The notes: generated by a model from the sequence alone, not told the origin. Positions 1 through 6,683 are shown, numbered from the stretch's first letter. The stretch is 17,411 nt of DNA from Anaerolineaceae bacterium (GCA_014860845.1 JACZIY010000247.1:1-17411), one strand, 5' to 3'. Numbers and translations are program-made.

Positions 1-2
1 GG

Positions 3-134
3 ACAGATTTTGCTACAATTACTGAAGATGAAATCAAAGAAGTCCAGCGAAGCCTGAATGATCGTCCCAGAGCAGTGTTAGATTACCTAAAACCGGATGA
101 GGTTTTCAATAAACTTGTTGCACTAAAAATCTGA
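3..134 (+). CDS. IS30-family transposase, C-terminal fragment (runs off left edge)
   Basis: The reading frame is open from the first base and ends at a TGA, giving 43 visible residues. The end resembles the C-terminus of IS30-type DDE transposases: a TDF start, an EI-x-x-V-x-x-x-LN-x-RPR motif, then the TP-x-EVF-like segment (here KPDEVFNKL). In that family this segment follows the last catalytic Glu and closes the RNase H-like core. The fragment may belong to a complete element outside the window or to a remnant; the inverted repeat expected just past the stop cannot be recognised without its partner. It is transcribed toward the leftward lipoprotein genes, whose last stop is only 27 bases away. 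Confidence 0.75.
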   Translation, partial: TDFATITEDEIKEVQRSLNDRPRAVLDYLKPDEVFNKLVALKI

Positions 135-161
135 ATCCACAGATTAAATAAACGACATTTA

Positions 162-497
162 TTAACGAGCCCAATCACAATTTTCCACGTATGGTTGTAA
201 CTCCGTCCGAACCCAATGATTTTCCTGTTTTTCCCATCGGGAGGAAAAGAAAAAATCCAGACCAATCTCATAAGCTAGGCACCATCGTTCTTCCGCCATC
301 TGGTGTTGGTCGACCAGGACTGGTTCCAGAAAAACATCATGTGGCGTCATCCCAACTGCTAGAAATTTCATCGAGCGATCAGCTGTGGTCTTCAAACGCA
401 TCGGAACACCAGTGCAACCAACAAGGATTATTATTGAAAAGATTGTAATGAACCTGATTATTTTGCGGGTCAGAGCTTTTTCCTTTAGAGAGATCAT
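162..497 (-). CDS. small lipoprotein, paralogue 4 of a tandem family
   Basis: This 111-residue protein is predicted to be exported and lipidated. It has a basic n-region (KALTRKIIR), a hydrophobic stretch and a lipobox ending LVGC. After the lipid-Cys it shares the family pattern: PMRLK, a WCL-x-Y-E-I-G block, an SS-x-WEK block and the ending PYVENCDWAR. The ATG chosen overlaps the stop of the upstream paralogue by one base (TGATG), so translational coupling is likely. A longer frame exists upstream but lies entirely inside the neighbour. An alternative non-ATG start near 473 (CTG after AAAGGA) would give a signal peptide the same length as in the other copies. Function is unknown, and I do not recognise the family. 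Confidence 0.75.
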   Translation of the reverse strand: MISLKEKALTRKIIRFITIFSIIILVGCTGVPMRLKTTADRSMKFLAVGMTPHDVFLEPVLVDQHQMAEERWCLAYEIGLDFFFSSRWEKQENHWVRTELQPYVENCDWAR

Positions 498-811
498 CAG
501 CGTGCCCAATTGCAATCGTCTACATAAGGTCGAATTTCTGTTTGGATCCAGGTCTGTTCTAGTTTTTCCCACATACTGGAGAAACTGAATTCGGGACCAA
601 GCTCATAGGTCAGACACCATTTATTTTCATGCACTTGATGAGCATCGGTCATGATGGGTCTGAAGTGATTCATGCTTTCAATGGCAGTGGACATTTCTGC
701 ATTAAGGAAATGCATTGCCTGGTCGGCTGTACTTTTTAACCTCATTGGCATCCCGGTGCAGCCACTCAAGAAGGTCAAACCAGTGATGATTATTACCAAA
801 ACCTTCTTCAA
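497..811 (-). CDS. small lipoprotein, paralogue 3 of a tandem family
   Basis: This is a 104-residue predicted lipoprotein. A KK n-region is followed by a hydrophobic helix and the lipobox LSGC (Cys at residue 18). The mature part carries the shared family elements: MPMRLKSTAD, the WCLTYELG block, SS-x-WEKLE, and the end PYVDDCNWAR. Translation starts at a TTG with a clear ribosome-binding site (AAGGAG at 817-822, read on the minus strand, five bases before the start). It lies 22 bases after the preceding paralogue and overlaps the next one by one base, so the four genes look like one transcript. Two conserved Cys in the mature domain (in WCL and near the C-terminus) could form a disulfide. 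Function is unknown. Confidence 0.8.
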   Translation of the reverse strand: MKKVLVIIITGLTFLSGCTGMPMRLKSTADQAMHFLNAEMSTAIESMNHFRPIMTDAHQVHENKWCLTYELGPEFSFSSMWEKLEQTWIQTEIRPYVDDCNWAR

Positions 812-833
812 AAAAACTCCTTATTTATATTGT

Positions 834-1148
834 TCAGCGTGCCCAGTTACAATTTTCTACAAATGGGCGAATTTCTGTTCGCACCCAATTTCGTTCTTGT
901 TTTTCCCACATGGTAGAGAAACATAACAGGTGACCAATCTCATAAGTCAGGCACCATTTATCCTCTGTTACCTGAAATTGATCAATTAATAAGGGCTCCA
1001 GATATAAATTATCTTCTGTGATATTGGAATTTTGGGCTATAAAGATTAACATTTCATGACTGGCGGTCTTTTTTAATTTGAGAGGCATATCCGAACAACC
1101 ACTTAAAATCACCACACTGAGTAGCGCAATGATCAATAATTTTTTCAA
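834..1148 (-). CDS. small lipoprotein, paralogue 2 of a tandem family
   Basis: This 104-residue predicted lipoprotein has the n-region MKK, a hydrophobic helix and the lipobox LSGC at residues 15-18. The mature domain keeps MPLKLKKTA, WCLTYEIG, a S-x-MWEKQE block with SS reduced to FSTMW, and the terminal PFVENCNWAR. Translation begins at TTG, preceded by GGAGG four bases upstream. It is 26 bases downstream of paralogue 1 and 22 upstream of paralogue 3. The central part (about residues 35-55) differs strongly between the copies while the C-terminal half is well kept. This suggests a variable surface on a fixed fold. Function is unknown. Confidence 0.8.
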   Translation of the reverse strand: MKKLLIIALLSVVILSGCSDMPLKLKKTASHEMLIFIAQNSNITEDNLYLEPLLIDQFQVTEDKWCLTYEIGHLLCFSTMWEKQERNWVRTEIRPFVENCNWAR

Positions 1149-1174
1149 TATACCTCCCTCTTTTTAGATTGGGA

Positions 1175-1492
1175 TTATTTTACCCAATTGCAATTGTCTA
1201 TGTAAGGTTGAATTTCAACCTGTTTCCAATCTGATTCCTCTTTTTGCCAGCGGCTTGCGAAAAAAACCTCATCCGTAAGCTGGTATACCAGGCACCATTC
1301 TGTTTCTGAAATCTGAAGCATATCAGTCAAAGTCGGATTTTTCATTTGCGAGAATTCATTTACATTCGATAATTCGGAACTCAATATTCGAATTGCGTTT
1401 TCTGATGTACGCTTTAACTTAAGTGGTATAGGTGAACAACCAGTCAGGAACAATAATAGACAAATGATAAAAATGCGTTGCTTTTTATTCAT
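1175..1492 (-). CDS. small lipoprotein, paralogue 1 (first gene of the tandem set)
   Basis: This 105-residue predicted lipoprotein starts at an ATG with AAAGGA six bases upstream. It has a KKQR n-region, a hydrophobic helix and the lipobox LTGC (Cys at residue 19). It shares IPLKLKRTSE after the lipid-Cys, then a WCLVYQL block, an S-x-W-x-KEE block and the ending PYIDNCNWVK. It is the most divergent of the four copies, and no stem-loop separates it from the next. It is the promoter-proximal gene of the leftward set. A TATAAT-like box lies on the minus strand at 1562-1557. No homologue with known function comes to mind. Confidence 0.8.
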   Translation of the reverse strand: MNKKQRIFIICLLLFLTGCSPIPLKLKRTSENAIRILSSELSNVNEFSQMKNPTLTDMLQISETEWCLVYQLTDEVFFASRWQKEESDWKQVEIQPYIDNCNWVK

Positions 1493-1556
1493 GCTGTATC
1501 CTTTATAGTCATCTACTAAATTTCCGATTATTCATTATTGAGGATATTCACAAATA

Positions 1557-1638
1557 ATTATAAAGTATATTTCACGCGTTAATGGTTAATGAGGTACACA
1601 ATCGAATTTACCCATTAAGGTTTATTCTGAAATATAAT
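1557..1638. promoter_or_regulatory. divergent promoter region between lipoprotein genes and CAP-LysM gene (weak)
   Basis: The 208-bp gap between the divergent genes is AT-rich. A perfect TATAAT lies on the plus strand at 1633-1638, about 60 bases before the CAP-LysM ATG. Another lies on the minus strand at 1562-1557, about 65 bases before the first lipoprotein gene. Neither has a convincing -35 box at 16-18 bp, so only the -10 boxes are supported. No RBS is visible before the CAP gene. Confidence 0.3.
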
Positions 1639-1700
1639 GGATCAAAAGTTCAGATTTTAAATTTCAGACCCTGATTGAGGACTAATCAAAGACACAAAAC

Positions 1701-2708
1701 ATGTCCAAACCTTTTTCTTTGTTCCTGATTCTATTCTTCTTGTCCTTGCTGGTTTCACCCCTTCAATCATCACAGGTCGTTGAAGCACAGACTGAAAACG
1801 CCTATGATTTGATCAGTGTAGTCAATGGACTGCGCGCATCGAAGGGTCTGGAAGCGTACCAAATCGATGCCTACCTGATGAGTTACGCCCAGCAACATGC
1901 CGATTATATGGCATCCATCCAATACTCCACGCACACCCATAGTGATGGTTCGGTTGCCTGGGAGAGCGGAATCCAGGAGAATGTTGCTGAAGGAACAGAA
2001 GGGATCATTACGACTTCATTCGTTGTTTATCAAATCTGGTCGGACTGGATCCACTGGCACATCATGGTCGATTACGCCAGCGGGGATGTTGGTGCCGGGG
2101 TGGCACTGGGAACAGATGGAATGGTTTATTATGTGCTGAATGTTCGGGCGGGTGACACCGTTCAGCCGGCTGTCCCTACCTCGAGTTCTGGAAGTGTAGC
2201 ACCGACTTCAAGTGGTACCCGCACGGCTACACCGGACTTGATTTCTTTGATGATTAAGAGCACTCCAGCTGCGGATGGTTCCATCATCCATGTGGTTGAC
2301 TATGGTCAATCGTTGTGGAGTATTGCAGAAGCCTACAAAATCAAGATTGATCAATTACGCAGTTTGAATAGTATTCCGCAGGATTATTCGACCATTTACA
2401 CCGGTCAGGAATTACTGATACAGCCAGCATTTACCCCAACCGCGACCTTATCAGCAGAAGAAGCAGCCACCCTTACCAAAACTTTTGAACCGACAGCCAT
2501 TCCTCCCACCGCAACCCTCAAACCTTCCCGGACAGCTTTACCTTCTGCTTCACCATCCCCAACTGTGACTTCATTACCAGTTACAACGCCGGAAAACGAA
2601 CCAAATTCAGTGGCCATGGTGGTGATGGGTGTCAGTTTGCTGGGATTGGTCGTAGTGGTAATTTTTGGATTTGTAAAGACAAGAAATACCAAAAAGATAG
2701 TGGATTAA
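1701..2708 (+). CDS. secreted CAP/SCP-domain protein with LysM domain and C-terminal membrane anchor
   Basis: This 335-residue protein has a signal peptide at residues 1-30, with likely cleavage after VEAQ. A CAP (SCP/PR1-like) domain follows at about 35-150. It shows the N-terminal helix LISVVNGLRASKGL, a QQHADYM segment carrying the family His (H66), QENVAEG (the ENxAEG box, E93), and a degenerate W-x-x-x-x-x-H-x-x-x-x segment near 113-125. A Ser/Thr/Pro linker leads to a LysM domain at about 196-243 (HVVDYGQSLWSIAEAY ... YTGQELLIQP), which in this family binds peptidoglycan or chitin-like glycans. A second Pro/Thr-rich stalk (244-300) ends in one transmembrane helix (303-325) and a basic tail. 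It is probably displayed on the outer face of the membrane and held in the wall. The role of bacterial CAP domains is poorly known, so no substrate is proposed. Confidence 0.9.
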   Translation: MSKPFSLFLILFFLSLLVSPLQSSQVVEAQTENAYDLISVVNGLRASKGLEAYQIDAYLMSYAQQHADYMASIQYSTHTHSDGSVAWESGIQENVAEGTEGIITTSFVVYQIWSDWIHWHIMVDYASGDVGAGVALGTDGMVYYVLNVRAGDTVQPAVPTSSSGSVAPTSSGTRTATPDLISLMIKSTPAADGSIIHVVDYGQSLWSIAEAYKIKIDQLRSLNSIPQDYSTIYTGQELLIQPAFTPTATLSAEEAATLTKTFEPTAIPPTATLKPSRTALPSASPSPTVTSLPVTTPENEPNSVAMVVMGVSLLGLVVVVIFGFVKTRNTKKIVD

Positions 2709-2735
2709 GAACAATATTCACCAGTCATTGCTGTC

Positions 2736-2782
2736 CACGAATGGGGATCACGAATACCCTAAGGGCATGATACTCACGAATA
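2736..2782 (+). repeat. three CACGAAT(A) direct repeats in the 2709-3018 gap
   Basis: CACGAAT occurs at 2736-2742, and CACGAATA at 2749-2756 and 2775-2782. The starts are 13 and 26 bases apart, that is, multiples of 13. The rest of this roughly 310-base gap holds no gene that I can support, only a short promoter-like element near its right end. Confidence 0.4.
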
Positions 2783-2942
2783 AAACAAGTAGACTCGACC
2801 GTGCATAGTAGAAATTTTCCAAATCTTCCCGCAATTTATTGAATTCCAGGAGAGAGCAGGTCCTGTAAAGGATTTTCTTTCTTGCCCCGTGAACCGGATA
2901 AGATTATTCGACTCGTTCAGAATTTAATTCGGTCGCTGAGAA

Positions 2943-2971
2943 TTGACTGAATGGCAACGTCTGATTATTAA
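2943..2971 (+). promoter_or_regulatory. putative promoter for the Nudix gene run
   Basis: TTGACT (2943-2948) is followed after 17 bp by TATTAA (2966-2971). Transcription would begin around 2978, which favours the ATG at 3019 as the start of the first Nudix gene over a TTG at 2983. Confidence 0.4.
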
Positions 2972-3018
2972 GAACCCATTTATTGAAGGTCTCCCTGGAT
3001 GGTAAAATCAAAAGAGAC

Positions 3019-3483
3019 ATGAAAAAACTCCTGTTGAAAATATGGAAAGCATTACCCAATTCGGAAATCTTACGCGGAAGTCTGATCTGGTTGATCACGC
3101 AGAAATTTCTGGTTGGTGTTGTTGGCGTCGTACTGAATGATGCGGGGCAAATCCTGCTATTGAAACACACCTATCGGGGTAAATATCCATGGGGATTACC
3201 AAGCGGGTGGCTAAAGCGGGGTGAACAACCAATGGAAGCATTGCAGCGTGAAATTAAAGAAGAGACCGGGATGGATGTAAAGGTGATCAAACCTCTCCTG
3301 GTGAGTGGAGATGACCAGTGGCCTCGTGTGGATCTGATTTTTCTGTGTAGTGTGGTCAATGGTACATTTTCAGCGAGTGAAGAGGTTTCTTCAGCACGTT
3401 TTTTTAACATGCATGAAATTCCAGAGGTAATGCCATCCCAAAGAAAAGTAATTCAACAGGCTCATTCACAATGGCAGAAATAG
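3019..3483 (+). CDS. Nudix hydrolase (MutT-like)
   Basis: This 154-residue protein is predicted to hydrolyse a nucleoside diphosphate linked to another moiety, using Mg2+. The full Nudix box is present at residues 63-85 (G-x5-E-x7-REI-x-EE-x-G-M), including the metal-binding glutamates E78, E81 and E82. The preceding strand reads VGVVGVVLNDAGQILLLKH, followed by YPWGLPSGWL. The N-terminal 30 residues (MKKLLLKIWKALP...) form an amphipathic or hydrophobic extension seen in some Nudix proteins. The start is ambiguous: an in-frame TTG at 2983 would add 12 residues, but it has no RBS and would lie almost at the predicted transcription start. The gene overlaps the next Nudix gene. The substrate cannot be told from the sequence. 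Confidence 0.88.
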   Translation: MKKLLLKIWKALPNSEILRGSLIWLITQKFLVGVVGVVLNDAGQILLLKHTYRGKYPWGLPSGWLKRGEQPMEALQREIKEETGMDVKVIKPLLVSGDDQWPRVDLIFLCSVVNGTFSASEEVSSARFFNMHEIPEVMPSQRKVIQQAHSQWQK

Positions 3484-3947
3484 AAAATGCAATGAGATAC
3501 GGCATCAGCGCTGGGGCTGTTCTCCTGAACGATCAGGATCAGGTTTTACTGGTTCATCACCAGGAGAAGGAAACATTTGACTTCTGGGTGCCACCGGGTG
3601 GTCGACTGGAAGGGAATGAGTCTATCTTTGATTGTGCCAGACGTGAAGTCTTGGAAGAGACGGGCTTGCAGGTAGAATTGGGTCAGGTCCTTTACATTCA
3701 GGAATTCTGGGAGCCGGATTATCATTTTGTAAAATTTTTCATCAAAGGAAATGTCGTTGGTGGATCCCTGACTACACAAAATAAAGAAACTGATGAATAT
3801 TTTTTGGTGGATGCGAGGTTCTTCTCCCAACATGAGTTACAGAATCTTACGGTATTTCCAGAAATCCTGAAGAGCCAATTCTGGCAGGATAGGAAAAATG
3901 GAAACCTTTCCACGCGCTATCTGGGCTTGGAGCGATTAGCGTTTTAA
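3471..3947 (+). CDS. Nudix hydrolase
   Basis: This 158-residue protein has a complete Nudix box at residues 44-66 (G-x5-E-x7-REV-x-EE-x-G-L). The core opens with SAGAVLLNDQDQVLLVHHQE and a FWVPPGGRLEGNE approach to the box, and the C-terminal half contains a YHFVKFFIKGNV strand. The substrate is not identifiable, although the PPGGRLEGNE form is common among (d)NTP- and NDP-sugar-type hydrolases. It overlaps the previous gene by 13 bases if the first ATG is used. A second ATG at 3492 would leave an 8-base gap, and neither has a strong RBS. Both Nudix genes are probably co-transcribed. Confidence 0.88.
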   Translation: MAEIENAMRYGISAGAVLLNDQDQVLLVHHQEKETFDFWVPPGGRLEGNESIFDCARREVLEETGLQVELGQVLYIQEFWEPDYHFVKFFIKGNVVGGSLTTQNKETDEYFLVDARFFSQHELQNLTVFPEILKSQFWQDRKNGNLSTRYLGLERLAF

Positions 3948-4022
3948 CAAAAATCAGCACTCACTTTAAAGTTTTTTTGGCGGGAAAATTTTTAAATTAT
4001 GCGTCAACAGACAGGAAACCTT

Positions 4023-4589
4023 ATGGCTAATAAACTTTTACGACCCTGGAAAACACTTTCCAAAGAGACCATTCTCAACCACAATAAATTTCTTTCCGTG
4101 GAAAATCACGTGGTGGAGCTCCCGGATGGACAAATAATCCCCGATTGGGCGTGGGTTAAGATTCCAGATGCAGCGATTGTGTTGGCGGTATCAGAAGACG
4201 ATCAGTTTATTTGTTTCAGGCAGATCAGATATGCTGTAGACGGCATCACACTGGCAACGGTTGGCGGGATGATCGAGAGGGATGAGGAGCCGCTTGAGGC
4301 TGCGAAAAGGGAGTTGTTGGAAGAAACCGGGTATGCTGCAGAGAAGTGGGTCAGTATAGGCAAATACACTTTGGATCCGAATCGTGGGGTGGCAAATATG
4401 CACCTGTTTCTGGCTTTGGGTGCAAGACCGGTGTCAGAACCCATTGTCGATGATCTGGAAGATCAGGAATTGATTTTCCTGAGCAGGGAGGAAATTGAAA
4501 AAGCGTTATTGGCGGGTGAATTCAAAATTCTGACCTCGTCCGTGGTTGTTTCGATGTCTTTGAATTACATCCATTCTCTCGAAAAATAA
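4023..4589 (+). CDS. Nudix hydrolase, ADP-ribose pyrophosphatase type
   Basis: This 188-residue protein resembles the ADP-ribose pyrophosphatase (NudF-like) group. That group typically hydrolyses ADP-ribose to AMP and ribose 5-phosphate. The N-terminal domain reads RPWKTLSKETILNHNKFLSV with VELPDGQIIPDWAWV, as usual for the dimerising N-terminal sheet of this group. A full Nudix box lies at residues 82-104 (GMIERDE ... REL-L-EE-T-G-Y). The start at 4023 was chosen because AGGA lies at 4013-4016, six bases before it. An in-frame ATG at 3999 would add eight residues but has no RBS. It lies 75 bases after the second Nudix gene and 35 before a GNAT gene. ADP-ribose is the likely but unproven substrate. 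Confidence 0.85.
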   Translation: MANKLLRPWKTLSKETILNHNKFLSVENHVVELPDGQIIPDWAWVKIPDAAIVLAVSEDDQFICFRQIRYAVDGITLATVGGMIERDEEPLEAAKRELLEETGYAAEKWVSIGKYTLDPNRGVANMHLFLALGARPVSEPIVDDLEDQELIFLSREEIEKALLAGEFKILTSSVVVSMSLNYIHSLEK

Positions 4590-4624
4590 AAATTAAATAA
4601 ATATAAACGAATGATGGTTTTTGG

Positions 4625-5137
4625 ATGATGAATACACGTAAAGCAATTTTGAATGATGCGGATTGCCTTTCTGAATTTGCATGTAGAACGTATGTAGACG
4701 CATTTGGTCATTCATTTCAGACTGAGGATCTGCAAACTCATCTGGATACCCATTTATCTCCAGAAAGCTTCAAAAGAATATTAGAAAGAGATACTGTACT
4801 GATCGTAGAAATGAATCATCATTTGGTTGGCTTTTGCCAGTTTGGTCAGGCTACCGGTCATTTTGAAGACGGTCAGGATTCAGAAGGTTATATTGAGCGT
4901 TTGTATGTTGGGAAAGAATATCAGAACCAGGGTGTTGGTAGTTTATTAATGAAGGCAGTGTTGGATCAAATGCAGCAGGATAAAGTAACCAGGGTTTATC
5001 TGGATGTATGGGAACGTAATCCAGGGGCAATCCGCTTTTACCAACGCTTTGGCTTTGAGGTAATTGGCAGGCAAAAATTTGAGGTTTCCTCCGGTGCGGA
5101 GACCAGTGACGATCTGGTGATGGTTTTTTCGATGTAA
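4625..5137 (+). CDS. GNAT-family N-acetyltransferase
   Basis: This 170-residue protein has the GNAT fold, which transfers an acetyl group from acetyl-CoA to an amine. Motif A with the pyrophosphate-binding loop is clear: IERLYVGKEYQNQGVGSLLM, with Q100-N-Q-G-V-G105. The following strand, VYLDVWERNPGAIRFYQRFGFEVIG, is motif B with the usual N-x-x-A-x-x-x-Y element. The N-terminal helices (residues 10-55) that usually shape the acceptor site do not point to a known substrate. The start could be either of two adjacent ATGs, and no good RBS is visible. Its spacing suggests it is the last gene of the Nudix transcript. It may act on a small amine or on a protein N-terminus. Confidence 0.85.
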   Translation: MMNTRKAILNDADCLSEFACRTYVDAFGHSFQTEDLQTHLDTHLSPESFKRILERDTVLIVEMNHHLVGFCQFGQATGHFEDGQDSEGYIERLYVGKEYQNQGVGSLLMKAVLDQMQQDKVTRVYLDVWERNPGAIRFYQRFGFEVIGRQKFEVSSGAETSDDLVMVFSM

Positions 5138-5157
5138 TATTTTTTGAACCAATTGAA

Positions 5158-5186
5158 TTTAGAATTCTTTTCTATGGTGCTATACT
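5158..5186 (+). promoter_or_regulatory. putative extended -10 promoter for the four-helix membrane protein
   Basis: TTTAGA (5158-5163) lies 17 bp before TATACT (5181-5186), which is preceded by TGC in the extended -10 position. Transcription would start near 5193, leaving a leader of almost 90 bases. Confidence 0.4.
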
Positions 5187-5280
5187 GAATTTATAAATAA
5201 AGCGATAAAAAGTGTCTCCAATTGTCTGGTTTCAAGATTGATGAATCCTTTTACATATGCGTCAACTGAGAGGAGTGAAA

Positions 5281-5718
5281 ATGCAGGAAAACGTTTTACT
5301 CACAAAAATCCTGGCTATTACTGGTACCGTGTTCATCTGGATTCCGATATTATTGCCTATTGTCTTTGCTGTTACCAGACTGATATCTGGTCGTCGCTTT
5401 GTTTTTGATTTTCTAATGCCAGCAGAATTATTCCCGGCGATCCTGGTCGGTGCGGGATTGTTGGTGTGGGCTGCAATTCGTTCCCAATCACATCGCAAAT
5501 TGGTGTTTTGGAGTCTGGGAGTTGCTGTTGTCAGTCTGGTTGCCGGACAATTACTGGCGGTTGTTACAGGACTGGCGTCCGGTGAAAGAGAAGCAACTGG
5601 CATCTGGTGGTTTCTGGTGATAGCTACCATTGCGATCTACAATCTGTCGGTAATTTCCCTCGGAATCGCGGGGACCGCATTGTTTCTGAAACAATTTCTT
5701 CCAGACAAATCCACCTGA
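5281..5718 (+). CDS. hypothetical membrane protein with four transmembrane helices
   Basis: This 145-residue protein has four predicted membrane helices, at about residues 10-33, 48-67, 74-98 and 108-136. They are joined by short loops, one of them basic (RSQSHRK) and one charged (GEREATG). I do not recognise a family and see no catalytic motif. The start at 5281 is supported by AGGAG at 5271-5275, five bases upstream; an ATG at 5257 is in frame but has no RBS. The leader shares an 11-base string (TATGCGTCAAC) with the leader of the ADP-ribose-type Nudix gene. It could be a small permease-like or stress-related membrane protein, but the sequence does not decide. Confidence 0.7.
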   Translation: MQENVLLTKILAITGTVFIWIPILLPIVFAVTRLISGRRFVFDFLMPAELFPAILVGAGLLVWAAIRSQSHRKLVFWSLGVAVVSLVAGQLLAVVTGLASGEREATGIWWFLVIATIAIYNLSVISLGIAGTALFLKQFLPDKST

Positions 5719-5723
5719 TCAAT

Positions 5724-5737
5724 TTTTACATGTAAAA
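5724..5737. promoter_or_regulatory. 14-bp perfect palindrome upstream of the GyrI-like gene
   Basis: TTTTACATGTAAAA reads the same on both strands and lies 47 bases before the GyrI-like ATG. It could be an operator for a dimeric repressor. It is too AT-rich and lacks a proper loop, so it makes a poor terminator. Confidence 0.35.
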
Positions 5738-5784
5738 TTCAATAGGGAATCCTTTCAAGGACCATTCTGTAGCAGGAGCAGGAC

Positions 5785-6393
5785 ATGGAAACAATTGATT
5801 TTAAGAAACAACTGAAACATTTGTATCAACCATCCACCAAAGAAGTCGTGGCGGTCGATGTGCCAGAGATGAACTTCTTGATGGTGGACGGCAGGGGGGA
5901 CCCCAATACCAGCCAGGAATATGCCGGGGCCGTTGAAGTGCTATTTCAGGTGTCCTATGCCTTGAAATTTATGGTCAAGAAGGGTTCACTGGCGATCGAT
6001 TATGGGGTGATGCCGTTGGAAGGTCTGTGGTGGGCGGAGGATATGTCTGCTTTCACCGCTGGAGATAAATCAAACTGGTTGTGGACGATGATGATTATGC
6101 AGCCAGCTTTTGTGACCGGCGAGATGGTCGAGAAAACCATCCAGGATGTCAAAAAGAAGAAGAATCCGGCAGCGATTTCAAAGCTGAGACTTGAGTCTTA
6201 TGCAGAGGGGAAAGCGGCCCAGATTATGCACATCGGTCCGTTTTCGGAAGAAGGACCCACGGTGGATAAAGTACATCAGTTTATCGATGCCAGGGGAGAA
6301 GGTCGGGGGAAGCATCATGAGATCTATCTGACGGATATTCGCAAAGCAGATCCAGCCAGGTGGAAGACGGTCATCCGGCAGCCGTTTGAATAG
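5785..6393 (+). CDS. GyrI-like small-molecule-binding domain protein
   Basis: This 202-residue protein matches the stand-alone GyrI-like domain family (COG4832-type). Visible marks are the start IDFKKQLKHLYQPSTKEVVAVDVPEMNFLMVDGRGDPN, the VLFQVSYALKFMVKK helix, the strand YGVMPLEGLWW, and the C-terminal half IMHIGPFSEEGPTVDKVHQFI. In this fold a central cleft binds hydrophobic or cationic ligands. Relatives serve as drug-sensing domains, and some hydrolyse small reactive compounds such as cyclopropanone-type toxins. There is no DNA-binding domain, so it is not itself a regulator. The start is supported by AGGAG about eight bases upstream. Its stop codon is the first unit of a heptanucleotide repeat. 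The ligand is unknown. Confidence 0.85.
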   Translation: METIDFKKQLKHLYQPSTKEVVAVDVPEMNFLMVDGRGDPNTSQEYAGAVEVLFQVSYALKFMVKKGSLAIDYGVMPLEGLWWAEDMSAFTAGDKSNWLWTMMIMQPAFVTGEMVEKTIQDVKKKKNPAAISKLRLESYAEGKAAQIMHIGPFSEEGPTVDKVHQFIDARGEGRGKHHEIYLTDIRKADPARWKTVIRQPFE

Positions 6394-6418
6394 CTGATTG
6401 CTGATGGCTCATGGCTGG
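6391..6418 (+). repeat. heptanucleotide tandem array at the 3' end of the GyrI-like gene
   Basis: Four consecutive 7-bp units read TAGCTGA, TTGCTGA, TGGCTCA and TGGCTGG. The first unit includes the TAG stop codon. The spacing matches the arrays at 15924-15958 and 16659-16686. Confidence 0.55.
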
Positions 6419-6455
6419 CGAAAAAATGGCTTCTACAGACTTCTTTCATCAGGAT

Positions 6456-6683
6456 CTATCCTCCACTGATCGGTGTAACAAACACCACTACATCACCATC
6501 TTTCAGACGGCAGCTCTTTTTTACGATATCACTATTCACCGAGACAGGAAATGCATAGGCATGGATAGGTGCTTTGGACAACCGTAATAATTCAAAAACA
6601 CTGATATCGTTGGGGATTTGTAGACTGTCATGGTCTTGCAATCCTTGCACCTGAAAAGGGGCTATCATTGTGATGGTGATCAA
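6456..6683 (-). CDS. MoaD/ThiS-like ubiquitin-fold sulfur carrier, partner of the AOR
   Basis: This 75-residue protein ends in VTPISGG, with the C-terminal Gly-Gly used by MoaD/ThiS carriers for thiocarboxylation. Its body fits the beta-grasp fold, with VFELLRLSKAP and the LKDGDVVVFVTP strand just before the tail. MoaD supplies sulfur for the dithiolene of molybdopterin, the cofactor that holds tungsten in AOR enzymes, so the adjacent AOR gene fits. The start is taken as TTG at 6683-6681, overlapping the AOR stop by four bases (TTGA) and placed just after GGAGG, which gives a normal MITITM-like start. An internal ATG would lose the first strand, and a longer frame would run inside the AOR gene. 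Relatives in some AOR operons may have a dedicated carrier role. Confidence 0.8.
   Translation of the reverse strand: MITITMIAPFQVQGLQDHDSLQIPNDISVFELLRLSKAPIHAYAFPVSVNSDIVKKSCRLKDGDVVVFVTPISGG

Noticed and set aside
497..572. N-terminal extension of the last lipoprotein gene up to 572
   Set aside because: The extra 25 residues lie inside the upstream paralogue and would bury the signal peptide; the ATG at 497 overlaps the neighbour's stop in the usual coupled way.
2860..2937. Short plus-strand open stretch (PREPDKIIRLVQNLIRSLRID) as a gene remnant
   Set aside because: Only about twenty codons, with no start, ribosome-binding site or recognisable similarity.
2983..3018. TTG start adding 12 residues to the first Nudix gene
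   Set aside because: No ribosome-binding site, and it lies only a few bases after the predicted transcription start.
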